Shown here: positions 1-8,640 of the stretch, piece after piece | Position numbering within the stretch: position 1 is the stretch's first letter | Layout: every line of letters begins with the position of its first letter | NCBI GenBank assembly: GCA_903910585.1 | Contig: CAIWAH010000230.1 | Location: forward strand, 48,500-112,499 | Length of the DNA stretch: 64,000 bases | Direction: 5' to 3' | Origin: an uncultured Verrucomicrobiota bacterium | GTDB taxonomy: Bacteria > Verrucomicrobiota > Verrucomicrobiia > Limisphaerales > UBA9464 | Made by a program: the position numbers and the translations under genes | Notes under the pieces: generated by a model | Database searches by the model: none | Seen by the model: only the letters and a program-made list of their open reading frames with translations | Told to the model about the DNA's origin: nothing

Positions 1-1455
1 CAAGGCGTGCTGGGCGGCGATGAGCTCCTGCTGGATTTCCCGGAGCCGTGCCTGCCGTTCCTCCAACGTGCCGCGGCTGGTGGCGACGTGAAGTTTCTCG
101 GTCTCGACCTGGAGCTTGAATTCGTCGAGGCGGGCATCGAGCCGGATGCTTTCCTCGGTCAGCGACGCCCGTTCGGCGTGGAGCTTTTCCAGACGGACGA
201 TGTTGCCCTGCTTCTGGAGATCGAGCTGGTTGATCTCATTGCGGGCCCGGCTCACCTGCTGGGCGGCGCTGAAGGCCTGCGACTGCGCGACGCGCAGGGC
301 CTCCTGCTTCTGGAACACGTCGCGTTCGACCGTGCTCAGCGCCTGCTGCTTCTCCGCCAAGGCGACGCGCAGTCCGTGCACGCGTTCCTGCGATTCGGTG
401 AGCTTGGCGGTGACCAGTTCGAGTTCCTGTTCGGCGATGCTGCGGCGTTCCTCGGACTGCGAAATGTCATGCAGGGCCCGCTCGTTCTGCTCGGTCAGCT
501 CGTGCAGGCGCTGTTCGTTGAACTCGATCTTGCTGTGGTTGCGGTCCACCTCGGCCTTGAGTTCGAGCCCGCGCTGCTGCTGCAGGGAAATGCTCTGATC
601 GAGTTCCGAAAGCTGCGTGCGGAGCTGGAGCACCTCGTCTTCCAGGCGCAGAACCGTATCCTGGCCAACTTCGAGTTCCAGCTTGGCACGACCCAGCTCG
701 GTTTCGCGGGACTGGATCTCCTCCTGCAGCACGTCGAATTGATGCCGGGCGAGCTGGGTTTCGAGGTTCTGAAGCTCGGCCGCGATGGCCTTGTAACGGC
801 GCGCCTTCCCGGCCTGACGCTGGAGAGAACCGATCTGGCGCTTCACCTCCTTGATGAGGTCCTCGACGCGCAGGAGGTTCTGCTCGGTGTTCTCCAGCTT
901 CCGCAGCGCCTCCTTCTTCTGCTGCTTGAACTTGGTGATGCCGGCGGCTTCCTCGAACACCAGACGGCGGTCGTCGGGCTTGCTGGAAAGGATCTGCGTG
1001 ATGTTGCCCTGGGCCATGACCGAGTAACTGGCCTTGCCCATGCCCGTGCCGGCGAACAGCTGCTGGATGTCGCGGAGCCGGCAGCCGGTCTTGTTGATGA
1101 AGTATTCCGAACCGCCGTCGCGGAAAACCCGGCGGGTGACGGTCACCTCGTTGTATTCCACCTCGATGCCGGCGGCGCGAAGGTGGTCCGCGTCCACGTC
1201 GCCGATGGTCAGGCTGACCTCCGCCATGCCCAACGGTTTGCGATGGTCGGTTCCGTTAAAGATAACGTCAGCCATTTCGCCACCCCGAAGGGCTTTGGCC
1301 GATTGCTCTCCGAGCACCCAACGGATCGCGTCCGAGACATTGGACTTGCCGCAGCCGTTGGGGCCGACGATGGCGGTCATGCCCGGCTGAAAATTAAGCG
1401 ACGTCTTGTCGGCGAACGACTTGAACCCGAGCGCAGTGAGGTTTTTGAGATACAT
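1..1455 (-). CDS. smc: Chromosome segregation ATPase SMC, N-terminal part (cut by window edge)
   Basis: The minus-strand frame starting at the ATG at 1455 stays open to the window edge, giving about 485 residues. The N-terminus MYLKNLTALGFKSFADKT and the Walker A motif GPNGCGKSN (about residues 30-38) are typical of SMC, the ATPase that condenses and segregates chromosomes with ScpA and ScpB. The ATPase head lobe continues to about residue 160 (VMAQGNITQILSSKPDDRR, FEEAAGI, then a K/R/E-rich stretch). After that the sequence is a long heptad-rich coiled coil of E, Q, L and R residues. The hinge, second coil and C-terminal head lie beyond the window. The whole region is also open on the plus strand in other frames because of GC-rich codon use; those frames are shadows. 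Confidence 0.95.
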   Translation of the reverse strand, partial: MYLKNLTALGFKSFADKTSLNFQPGMTAIVGPNGCGKSNVSDAIRWVLGEQSAKALRGGEMADVIFNGTDHRKPLGMAEVSLTIGDVDADHLRAAGIEVEYNEVTVTRRVFRDGGSEYFINKTGCRLRDIQQLFAGTGMGKASYSVMAQGNITQILSSKPDDRRLVFEEAAGITKFKQQKKEALRKLENTEQNLLRVEDLIKEVKRQIGSLQRQAGKARRYKAIAAELQNLETQLARHQFDVLQEEIQSRETELGRAKLELEVGQDTVLRLEDEVLQLRTQLSELDQSISLQQQRGLELKAEVDRNHSKIEFNEQRLHELTEQNERALHDISQSEERRSIAEQELELVTAKLTESQERVHGLRVALAEKQQALSTVERDVFQKQEALRVAQSQAFSAAQQVSRARNEINQLDLQKQGNIVRLEKLHAERASLTEESIRLDARLDEFKLQVETEKLHVATSRGTLEERQARLREIQQELIAAQHAL

Positions 1456-1675
1456 CGCGGACTCGATTGAAGGAGCCGGCCCCCGGATGGGCAAGGTCAA
1501 ACCCACAACTAATGGGGGTGAGTTATTCACAACGCCACAAGATGCAGACCTCGGTGTGCCGAACTGGCCCGAGTTTGGGGCGGGGTTTCGGCGAGAGTGT
1601 GGCGGCGACGATGAGCGCCGCTCCGGTCGGATGGGTCCCGGCGTCAGTGGACGGGGCAGCCGGCGATGGCGGATC

Positions 1676-3982
1676 TCAGAAGGGCGCTTCCCAAGCTTCC
1701 AAAGCGTGTCCGGGGGCGCTGTGGAAGAAGGCCGTGCCGTCGGCGGTGAAGCGCATCCAATTGCGGGGAGCGGAGACTCCCACGCGGAGTCGTTCCCGGC
1801 GGGCCTCTCCATTTCCGGGAATGGCATCCCAAAAAATCATCGTCCGATCACCGGACGTCGCGATCAACTGGCCATCACCCGAAATGGCCAACGCGGTCAC
1901 CGGGCCGGCCTGGGCTCGCCAGCTTTCGGATGCAAGCTCAGTGCGGCCGCCATGGTCAAATACCCGGACCCAGCCATCCTCGTTGCCGACGAACAACCGG
2001 CGGCCATCCGGGTGGAAGGCTACCGCCGTGTCGTAGTCGGCGGCACTGCCGACGGGAACGAAGGGCGCCTTCAGGTCGTCCACCTGATAGAGCCGCGCCC
2101 GACGGCCGATAAAGCCCGTGACCACGAGCGTTCGGCCATCCGGCGAAAGATCCACGCAGTTCACCGCGCTGGGGCCATACAGCATCCGCTGGTCGCGGGT
2201 GCCGGCGGCCGTCCGGTTGGCCAGGTCCACCGTCAGCAGTTTGCCGGGAATCAGCCCGACCAGCTTCTGCTCGTCGGCGGAGAGAGCTCCCCGCACGGTG
2301 TAGGGGAAGCCCGGATGCGAGCGGATGCCCTGGACCTTCCAAGTGGGCTGGGGCGGTTTGCCGGCCGCTCCGGGAGCCGACCACGAAACGATTTCACCGC
2401 TCTGGCCGTCGCGGGTCACCGCGCTCCCGTCCCGGCGAACGGCCAGCGGATAGTGCCATTTCAGCCAGGCCGTGTTGGTGTCGGCGCGATAAAGTGCAAA
2501 GCGTCCGTCAGCGGAGATGCAGGGATGCTCCCAGCGATTCCACGTCCACACGCCACCGATCCGGTGCGATGAGGTTTCCGCAGGAGGCGCCCACAGGCGC
2601 AGGGTTCGGTCATCGGAAAGGGTCGCCAACGGCCCGTTGCCCGGCAGTTGCACCAGATCCCGGATTCGTTCGCCGTGCCCGAGGCGGAACTGGACTTGCC
2701 CGCCGAGCGCGGATCGGCTCAACAAATTGTCCGGCGGAAACCGGGGGCCGGTTCCCGGGACTGTCTGCGCCAGCCCCGGAAAGGCGTCGTCATCATAGGT
2801 CGGGCTTTCGGAGGCTGGCTGCCGGAAGCGAAACTGCCGCAGGGCGGTGTCGGAAGTGCCCACCGAGAGCAGGTCGCCATCCGGGGAGAACGCGATGCGG
2901 TTGATCTGCGCCTGGGCGTCGTGGGCGAACAGCAGCCGTTGGTCCCGGAGGTCCACCACGGCCAGGACGCGAGGGTTGCCGACCTCGGTCGCCGTGGCCA
3001 TGGCGAGGCAGGTGGCGTCGGGACCAAACGCCAGCAGCGCTGGCGAGCCGGTTGATCGGCTTACGTCGTGCGTCGGCGGCGAATCGTCCGCAAGCCGGGC
3101 GGTTACCTCGCCGGTGGGCAGGACTTCGATATGCAGGCGATTGTCCCGTTCGCGTATCCAGGCGATTTGGGCGCGGTCCGAAGTTTGGGCCAATGGTGCA
3201 TAGATGCCGCGGGGCAGGGCAGTCAGCTGGCCGGTCCGCAAGTCCAGGATTCCTCCGGGCTGGCCGTTGGCTGCCGCCCACACGGTGTTGCCGGAGAAAA
3301 GCAGGCGGTCGGCATCCAGCCAAACCGCCCCGATATGGCGGCGTCCGGCGGCGTGAATCAGCTTGCCGGACTCGGACTCGACCACCAGCAACATGTCCCC
3401 GTCGGAACAGGCGAAATGACGTCCGTTCGGAGCAAACGTCAGCGCGTGAAATCCATGGCCGAGAATCTCCCGGTCTTCGATCGCCGGCGTGGGCGGAACG
3501 GCCGGGCCAAGCTCCTGGACGCCGGTGGCGGGATCCACCCAGCGCAGCCGGCGGTCGGCGCCCAACACGGCGAGGCGGCCACGGACCGGTTCCCACGCCA
3601 GGCAACGGGGATCGGAATCGAGCAGGTCCGCGCGGCGGGCATCATCGCTGCGGGCAAGCCAGCGCAGCAGCCGCCACTCGAATCCCCGGCGCGCCGGATC
3701 CAGTCCATCCAGCAGGCGCCGGGCGTTTCCGAGATCACCTTGCTGCCGGAGGGAGAGCGCCTGGGCCAGGGTGGCGAAGTAGGCGCCTGAACGGGCCCGC
3801 TCTTCGGCCTGGCTGGCCTCCGTTGCCCGGATTTCGGCGAGCTGACGGGCCGCCTCGGCGAGCCGCCATTGCCAGAACACGCCGGTGACGCCCAGTCCGG
3901 CCGCGGTGACGGCCAGCAAGGCCAGGGCGACCACCAACGGACGCCGTTTGGTCCAACGCCAGAGCCGCGCGGGTGCCGACAT
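1676..3982 (-). CDS. Membrane-anchored WD40-repeat protein, the sensor half of a disrupted Ser/Thr kinase gene
   Basis: The frame is 768 residues from an ATG at 3982. A transmembrane helix lies at about residues 17-38, preceded by the basic linker RLWRWTKRRP. Next comes a coiled stretch rich in A, E and R, then a tandem-repeat beta-propeller with WD-like blades, for example LATLSDDRTLRLW, VNCVDLSPDGRTLVV, AVAFHPDGRRLFVGNEDG and LIATSGDRTMIFWD. In planctomycete and verrucomicrobial genomes this linker, helix and WD40 module normally forms the C-terminal half of a membrane Ser/Thr kinase. Here the kinase part upstream is in another frame and stops before its catalytic loop. The ATG at 3982 therefore probably reflects a rearranged gene rather than an original start. 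Whether this half is still expressed cannot be told from sequence. Confidence 0.8.
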   Translation of the reverse strand: MSAPARLWRWTKRRPLVVALALLAVTAAGLGVTGVFWQWRLAEAARQLAEIRATEASQAEERARSGAYFATLAQALSLRQQGDLGNARRLLDGLDPARRGFEWRLLRWLARSDDARRADLLDSDPRCLAWEPVRGRLAVLGADRRLRWVDPATGVQELGPAVPPTPAIEDREILGHGFHALTFAPNGRHFACSDGDMLLVVESESGKLIHAAGRRHIGAVWLDADRLLFSGNTVWAAANGQPGGILDLRTGQLTALPRGIYAPLAQTSDRAQIAWIRERDNRLHIEVLPTGEVTARLADDSPPTHDVSRSTGSPALLAFGPDATCLAMATATEVGNPRVLAVVDLRDQRLLFAHDAQAQINRIAFSPDGDLLSVGTSDTALRQFRFRQPASESPTYDDDAFPGLAQTVPGTGPRFPPDNLLSRSALGGQVQFRLGHGERIRDLVQLPGNGPLATLSDDRTLRLWAPPAETSSHRIGGVWTWNRWEHPCISADGRFALYRADTNTAWLKWHYPLAVRRDGSAVTRDGQSGEIVSWSAPGAAGKPPQPTWKVQGIRSHPGFPYTVRGALSADEQKLVGLIPGKLLTVDLANRTAAGTRDQRMLYGPSAVNCVDLSPDGRTLVVTGFIGRRARLYQVDDLKAPFVPVGSAADYDTAVAFHPDGRRLFVGNEDGWVRVFDHGGRTELASESWRAQAGPVTALAISGDGQLIATSGDRTMIFWDAIPGNGEARRERLRVGVSAPRNWMRFTADGTAFFHSAPGHALEAWEAPF

Positions 3983-4322
3983 CGTAAACCGGCACGATGT
4001 GGGGATGCTCCAGCGTCGCGGAAAGTTCGGCCTCCGTTTTCAGACGGTCCACGCCGCCTCCGGGCGTGCCGGCGGAAGCATGGACGATCTTGAGCGCCAC
4101 CAAACGGTTCAGCCCCCGGTGACGGGCGCGATACACGATGCCCATTCCGCCCCGGGCAATTTCCTCCAACAGTTCGTAGGCGGCGAGGCCGGCCGGGCGG
4201 TAGTCCTCCGAATGCGGCGTTTCCAGGGCTCCGAACAGGCTGTCCGCCATGCAGGCTCCGCACATCCCATGGGTGTCATCCGGCGCGAGCGGGCGCTGGC
4301 AACGGACACAGGTGGCGGACAT
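3735..4322 (-). pseudogene. N-terminal fragment of a zinc-ribbon Ser/Thr protein kinase, catalytic core missing
   Basis: The frame starts at ATG 4322 with a zinc-ribbon (CVRCQ at residues 5-9, CGAC at 21-24). It continues into a protein-kinase N-lobe: glycine loop IARGGMGIVY (about 55-64), the invariant lysine in VALKIV (about 75-80), a helix-C-like segment and HPHIVPVYDVG (about 107-116). There the homology ends. The remaining residues to the stop at 3735 are a shifted reading of the transmembrane/WD40 gene, which begins at 3982 in the next frame. The HRD catalytic loop, DFG motif and whole C-lobe are absent. The simplest reading is one kinase-WD40 gene that lost roughly 200 codons and its frame; an assembly error is the alternative. 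Confidence 0.8.
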
Positions 4323-4514
4323 GCAGGGAGACTTGGCGGAACCGGGGAGCCGGCGACAGGAACCTCCGCGTGGTCGGCGTTTCGGGCCGGGCTGGGGCCG
4401 GAAGCTTCCGGGCGGTCGAGCGCCGTTGCCCCAGTGGGAACGCCGAGGGCGTCGCCAAACCGTGCACGCACCCAGACCCAGGATGGCGCGGGGACTGGAA
4501 TTGATGGGGGTGGT

Positions 4515-5270
4515 CTATCCAATCGAGGAGCGGCGCGCTTTCAGTCGGGTCCACGCCAGCGTTGTGCCGGCAAAAATGAGGGCACCCCAGGTGGAGGCTT
4601 CGGGCACCGCCACATTGTCGAACGTGATGGCCCCGATGCCGTTGGAATTCTGCGGAACGCTGCCATTGCGGGCATTGGTGCCGGAGATCACAAACTCGTC
4701 GCCCGGCTGCGCGCCGGTCACGTCGAAGAAATACCAGTCGGAATCCAGATTGGCCTCGACGAAGGAGAAGATCAGCCCGCTGTTGCCCGATCCCCCCGCC
4801 GTCTGGCGCACCCTGAGATCGTTCGGCGAGATATCGGTGAAGTCCGTCTCGTCCACCAGCACCCCGAGCCGGAAGCTTGATGCCTGGCTCACGGTGATCC
4901 GGGCGAAGTCCTGTTCCTGCAACGTGACACCACCCGAGGCATACCAGATGCCGGTCTTGACCGAGCCGCCGAGCGGGTTGTCCACGGTGGTGTAGTTGGG
5001 GCTGGTGACGTGCCCGCTGTAGAACGTGCTTACCAGATTGATCACCGAGGCGTAGGCCGGGTTGCTGAGCTGGGCGCCGCCAGGGCTGGTGGTCAGCAGG
5101 TGACCCGCGCTGCCGTAGATGTTGTTGCCATCGGCATCCAGTGGCTTGGAGACGCCGGCCGTGCGCCAGGCACCGCTGGTGGTGAGGTCGTAGCCGACGT
5201 AGGTGACGGTGGCTCCGAAAGCGGGCAGCGCCGCGGTCAACAGGACGGAAGAGAGGGCAACTCGGCTCAT
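4515..5270 (-). CDS. PEP-CTERM sorting-domain protein
   Basis: The 251-residue protein starts with a signal peptide (MSRVALSSVLLTAALPAFGA). It ends in a canonical PEP-CTERM tail: VPEASTWGALIFAGTTLAW, made of the PEP motif and a hydrophobic helix, then the basic KARRSS end. Such tails direct exported proteins to an exosortase for cell-envelope processing. The body is Ser/Thr/Asn/Gly-rich and beta-like (for example SFRLGVLVDETDFTDISPNDLRV), with no enzyme motif I recognise. A promoter-like motif shared with the FG-GAP gene lies 22 bases upstream of the start codon. The gene sits between the broken kinase gene and a second PEP-CTERM gene, all on the minus strand. Its specific role is unknown. 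Confidence 0.85.
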   Translation of the reverse strand: MSRVALSSVLLTAALPAFGATVTYVGYDLTTSGAWRTAGVSKPLDADGNNIYGSAGHLLTTSPGGAQLSNPAYASVINLVSTFYSGHVTSPNYTTVDNPLGGSVKTGIWYASGGVTLQEQDFARITVSQASSFRLGVLVDETDFTDISPNDLRVRQTAGGSGNSGLIFSFVEANLDSDWYFFDVTGAQPGDEFVISGTNARNGSVPQNSNGIGAITFDNVAVPEASTWGALIFAGTTLAWTRLKARRSSIG

Positions 5271-5291
5271 CGCGAAGGTTGGTTCTACTGA

Positions 5292-5323
5292 CTGCTACAA
5301 CGACCGGACGAAAAAGTAACACG
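5292..5323 (-). promoter_or_regulatory. Promoter-like bipartite motif upstream of a PEP-CTERM gene
   Basis: On the plus strand this reads CTGCTACAACG, a 14-base spacer, then TAACACG. On the minus strand it is CGTGTTA-N14-CGTTGTAGCAG, placed 22 bases upstream of the start at 5270. Both blocks and the exact spacing recur at 9291-9322 before the FG-GAP gene, while the spacers differ. A CGT-containing downstream block suits an ECF-type -10 element. The assignment is inference. Confidence 0.5.
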
Positions 5324-5402
5324 GTGGAATTGGTTTCGCTCAGCAGGGGCGGCCGCGGGTGGGCCGAACGATCCGAAGCCGGAACGAGCCAAGTGAAGGG
5401 GC

Positions 5403-5796
5403 GCGGACGGTCACGACCGCGTGGGCGCATCAGGACACTGCTCCCATCTCCCTCTCCTGCACGCGGAGTAGAGCAGAGGTCCGGGGAGAGGAGTTGGCCC
5501 GAAAAGCCCGCGACCTCTGGTTGTGCGCCCCTACCCATGAACCGGGTCGGGGAGCGCCGGAGTTACGACGGCACCCGGGGGCGAAAGCGGCCGGCGCGCC
5601 GCCGGTGCTCCCGGGGTTTTCGCCCGGGTTCAGGGGCACAGCTCGCGAGCCTTCGCAGCTCGTGAATTCTCTCCCCGATCGAGGCAGAGGGGAGAAGGCC
5701 GGGGAGAGGGGTGCGTCCGAAATTGTGATTCCGGCGACGGACGCCCAGAACCATCACGGTCCTGACGCCAAAAGACACGCGGACGTGACCGTCCGC
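5403..5796. repeat. 394-bp foldback element with long imperfect terminal inverted repeats
   Basis: The outer 21 bases at 5403-5423 match the reverse complement of 5776-5796 at 20 of 21 positions. The similarity continues inward for roughly another 15-20 bases (CATCAGGAC on the left, CGTCAGGAC on the right in reverse complement). The interior contains further inverted segments: CCCGGGGGCGAAA near 5575 against TTTTCGCCCGGG near 5618, and C/T-rich CTCTCC blocks facing GGGGAGAG blocks. No coding potential for a transposase is visible, so this resembles a MITE-like or large palindromic repeat unit. Confidence 0.6.
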
Positions 5797-5828
5797 GTTC
5801 CGACTGCGCGGGAGGCGGAGTCCGCCGT

Positions 5829-6554
5829 TCAGACCGAACGCCGGGAACGTCGCCAGACGCCGGCCGCCGCGGCCGCCAGCCCGACACCGGCTGCCCAGGT
5901 GCCGGCTTCGGGGACGGCGGAGACGGTGTCGTTGCCGGTGAGGGTGAAGCTCCAGCTCACCAGTTCCATGGTTCCGCCAGCGGCGAGGTCGCCGAGGTTG
6001 AAGCGCCAGTCGCCGTTGCCAGTGCCGCCGTTGAACGCCGACAGCAGCGCCGTGCGCGCCGGGTCCAGCGTGGCGTCCCCCACCCGGCCGTCGGGTTGGA
6101 AGGTGCCGTTGAGCACTCCGCTGATGAGGGACACGGCATGGATGTCGGTGAGGGGCGGATCGCCGACCGGCGCCTGGTCCCGGAGGGTGATTTGCCAGCC
6201 GTCGTAGCCGAAACCGAGCGGGTCGCTGCCGGTGATGCCGACGCGGTTCAGTAGCACGGCGGAGGGATCGCTCACGGTGGGAGCGACGCCCACGGGGCTC
6301 TTGAGCAGCGAGGCAAACATGTCGCTGGCCCAGCCGGTATCAGAAGCGGTGCCGCGGAGCTCGAAGCTGATGGTCAGTTCGCTCAGCGACAGGATCGCGG
6401 AACTGGTGACGCTGTGCAGGAACGAGGTGAGCACCGGCTGGTTGTCGGCAATCGCCGTGGTGACGACCGTCGGTGTGTAGGTCTCAGTGACCAGCGCGGC
6501 CGAGGCGGTGCCGGCGGCCAGGAGGGCGGCGGCGGTGGTGCGGATCAGTTTCAT
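5829..6554 (-). CDS. PEP-CTERM sorting-domain protein with a beta-sandwich-like body
   Basis: The protein has 241 residues. It opens with a signal peptide (MKLIRTTAAALLAAGTASAA) and ends with AVPEAGTWAAGVGLAAAAA followed by GVWRRSRRS, a clear PEP-CTERM tail of motif, helix and basic end. The middle (LSLSELTISFELRGTASDTG, then GYDGWQITLRDQAPVGDPP, and GDWRFNLGDLAAGGTMELVS near the end) resembles proprotein-convertase P-like beta-sandwich domains, where phrases like 'W.f.v.D...gd.G.l.sws.tl' are common; this is a tentative match. The gene is on the same strand as its neighbours. Heptamer repeats lie immediately upstream, between its start and the stop of the FG-GAP gene, so it may be cotranscribed with that gene. 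Confidence 0.8.
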   Translation of the reverse strand: MKLIRTTAAALLAAGTASAALVTETYTPTVVTTAIADNQPVLTSFLHSVTSSAILSLSELTISFELRGTASDTGWASDMFASLLKSPVGVAPTVSDPSAVLLNRVGITGSDPLGFGYDGWQITLRDQAPVGDPPLTDIHAVSLISGVLNGTFQPDGRVGDATLDPARTALLSAFNGGTGNGDWRFNLGDLAAGGTMELVSWSFTLTGNDTVSAVPEAGTWAAGVGLAAAAAGVWRRSRRSV

Positions 6555-6564
6555 AGGCGGGAAG

Positions 6565-6592
6565 TTTTCAGTGGTCAGTAATCAGTGTTCAG
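6565..6592. repeat. 7-base-period TCAGT repeat
   Basis: Four consecutive heptamers of the form NNTCAGT (TTTCAGT, GGTCAGT, AATCAGT, then a partial GTTCAG) fill most of the 41-bp gap between two genes. The same heptamer recurs at 24549-24580. Confidence 0.7.
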
Positions 6593-7534
6593 GGCTCACG
6601 GATTGCTCACGGCGCGGTAGAAGCGCACGGGGTCGGGCGGGTTGACGTCGGTGTGGGTGAAGACGCCGTTGGGAGCAGCGGTGTAGATGGCCTGGGGCGC
6701 GAACTCCTGCCAGTCGTAGTTGGGTGGGCCGGCGGTGCTGTATTGCACGCGGAAGCTGCCGCCCGGGACGCCGAGGAAAGTGACCACGAAGTCATCGCCG
6801 CTCGGCACGAGGGTCAGGTCGTTGGGCGTGCCGCTGCCACCGCCCGAGGTGCTGGTCTCGGTGACCGTGACGGTGCCGGTGACGGTGTTGCCGCCGGGGC
6901 CGTCGCTGAGGGTGTATTCGAAGCTGCCGTTGCCGGCGTTGTTCGCCGGGGCGGTGTAGACCACGAAGTTGCCCGTGATCGTCACCGTCGCGCCGGCGGG
7001 CAGGGCGTTGCCCACGGCGCTGAGCGTCAGCGGGTCACTGTCCGCATCGGTGTCGTTGGCCAGCAGCGTGGCCTTGAGCACCTTCGCCACCGTCGTCGTG
7101 TTCGGGCGGTTCAAGCCGTCCCCGGCCGCCACCGGCGCGGCGTTGAGGCCGGTGCCCTGGACCGCGAAGTCGAACGGGTTCTCGTCGCTGTCGTCATTGG
7201 CCAGGCTCAACGTCGCGGTGCGAAGGCCGTCGGCGCTGGGATTGAAGGCGACCTGGAACGTCGTGGTTCCGCCGCTGTCTGCCACCGGCGAGGATGGCTG
7301 GACGGTGACGGTGAAGTCCGCGGCGTGAGTGCCGCCGACCACGACCCGGGGCGTGCCGGTCAGGTTCAGCGCGGCGGAGCCGGTGTTCCGCACGGTGAAG
7401 GTGCGGGTCACGGTGCCTCCCACGGTCAGGGCGCTGCCGAAGTCGGTGTGGTCGGCCAAAGCCGGGGTAGGGTCGCCATCGGTGAGGTCGGTGGCGTTGC
7501 CTTCCACCGCGATTTCCGGCGTCGCGGCGAGGGT

Positions 7535-8307
7535 GAAAATGTAGGCCGCCCCCGGATTGCTGGCGAGTTCGTTGGGCGTGCTGTTGATGCCCGTCGTGCC
7601 GCTGTCCTCCCCGGTCGCCCCGACGACCACCGTGTCGCCCGACACCGCCACCGACCTGCCGAACTCGTCACTCGCAGTGACCTGGCTGGCCTTCAGATAC
7701 GCCTGCTGGCTCCACGTCGTGCCGCTGCGCACGAAGACGTAGGCCGGCTGGCGCTCTCGTTGGGCGTGCTGTTGATGCCCGTCGTGCTGCTGTCCTCCAA
7801 GTTCGCCCCGACGACCACCGTGTCGCCCGACACCGCCACCGAGACGCCGAACTGGTCGCTCGCGGTGACTTGGCTGGCCTTCAGATACGCCTGCTGGCTC
7901 CACGTCGTGCCGCTGCGCACGAAGACGTAGGCCGCGCCGGCACCGCTGGCGCTCTCGTTGGGCGTGCTGTTGATGCCCGTCGTGCTGCTGTCCTCCCCGG
8001 TCGCCCCGACGACCACCGTGTCGCCCGACACCGCCACCGAGACGCCGAAGTTGTCACCCGCGGTGACTTGGCTGGCCTTGAGATACGCCTGCTGGCTCCA
8101 TGTCGTGCCGCTGCGCACGAAGACGTAGGCCGCGCCGGCACCGCTGGCGCTCTCGTTGGGCGTGCTGTTGATGCCCGTCGTGCTGCTGGCCTCAAAGTAA
8201 GCCCCGACGACCACCGTGTCGCCCGACACTGCCACCGAGTAGCCGAACTGGTCACCCGAGCCGAGAGTGCCCGGATTGTTCATCTTTACATACGCCTGCT
8301 GGGCGAT
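7535..8307 (-). repeat. Tandem 198-bp (66-residue) FG-GAP-type coding repeats
   Basis: Anchor CTTCAGATAC occurs at 7691 and 7879, and as CTTGAGATAC at 8077, with a diverged copy near 8284. The spacings are 188, 198 and 207 bases. The 188-base step is the unit with the 10-base deletion. Units are nearly identical at DNA level, which points to recent duplication or gene conversion. Confidence 0.85.
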
Positions 8308-8550
8308 GGGATCAATGGTGAGGGGATACCGCGCCCCCGCCTCCTCCACGAGCAGCCGCACCGTGTCGCCGCCCGCCGCCTCGAAGCGTGAGGGCAGCAC
8401 CTTGCCGTCCGCGTCCCAGACCTTCAGGCCGGCGTAGTTCACCACCGTCGCGCCGCCCGCGTCCTGGAAGAGCACGCCGAGGGCGTCGGCGCTGACGACG
8501 GGCTTGAGGCCGCCGCGGGTGGAGAGGAGGAAGGAGAGGGGTTTGGAAGG

Positions 8551-8640
8551 CGCGCCAGCGTCTTGGAGTGCGCCAGTCCCCTGGCGCTTTTCCCCCGCCT
8601 CCGAAAGCGGCAGAGGACTGCCGCAGTCCAAGACCTCGCG
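8551..8640. repeat. REPIN-like double-hairpin element inside the FG-GAP gene
   Basis: Two hairpins face each other: GCGCCAG/CTGGCGC at 8570-8587 and GCGGCAG/CTGCCGC at 8607-8624. They are flanked by inverted arms containing TCTTGGAGTGCG and, in reverse complement, TCTTGGACTGCG. The arms match at about 26 of 31 positions. In protein terms it adds roughly 30 in-frame residues between RPGLREVL and PLSFLLS. The 16-base arm AGCGTCTTGGAGTGCG recurs at 43351. Confidence 0.7.

Larger units (their letters stand above)
5271..5828. other. Intergenic stretch without a gene, mostly a foldback repeat
   Basis: The gap between two PEP-CTERM genes carries the promoter-like motif at 5292-5323 and the inverted-repeat element at 5403-5796. 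Frames open here are GC-driven and show no protein-like composition. I see no further gene. Confidence 0.6.

Noticed and set aside
7..1470. Long plus-strand open frame (487 codons) opposite smc
   Set aside because: Mirror of the smc coding strand in GC-rich DNA. The minus strand has clear SMC motifs, while the plus frame has none.
1456..1675. Promoter for smc in the 220-bp gap
   Set aside because: No pair of elements stood out with sensible spacing; calling one would be guesswork.
7535..8307. Possible CRISPR-like array
   Set aside because: The repeats are 198-bp coding units without short spacers and translate as FG-GAP propeller blades.
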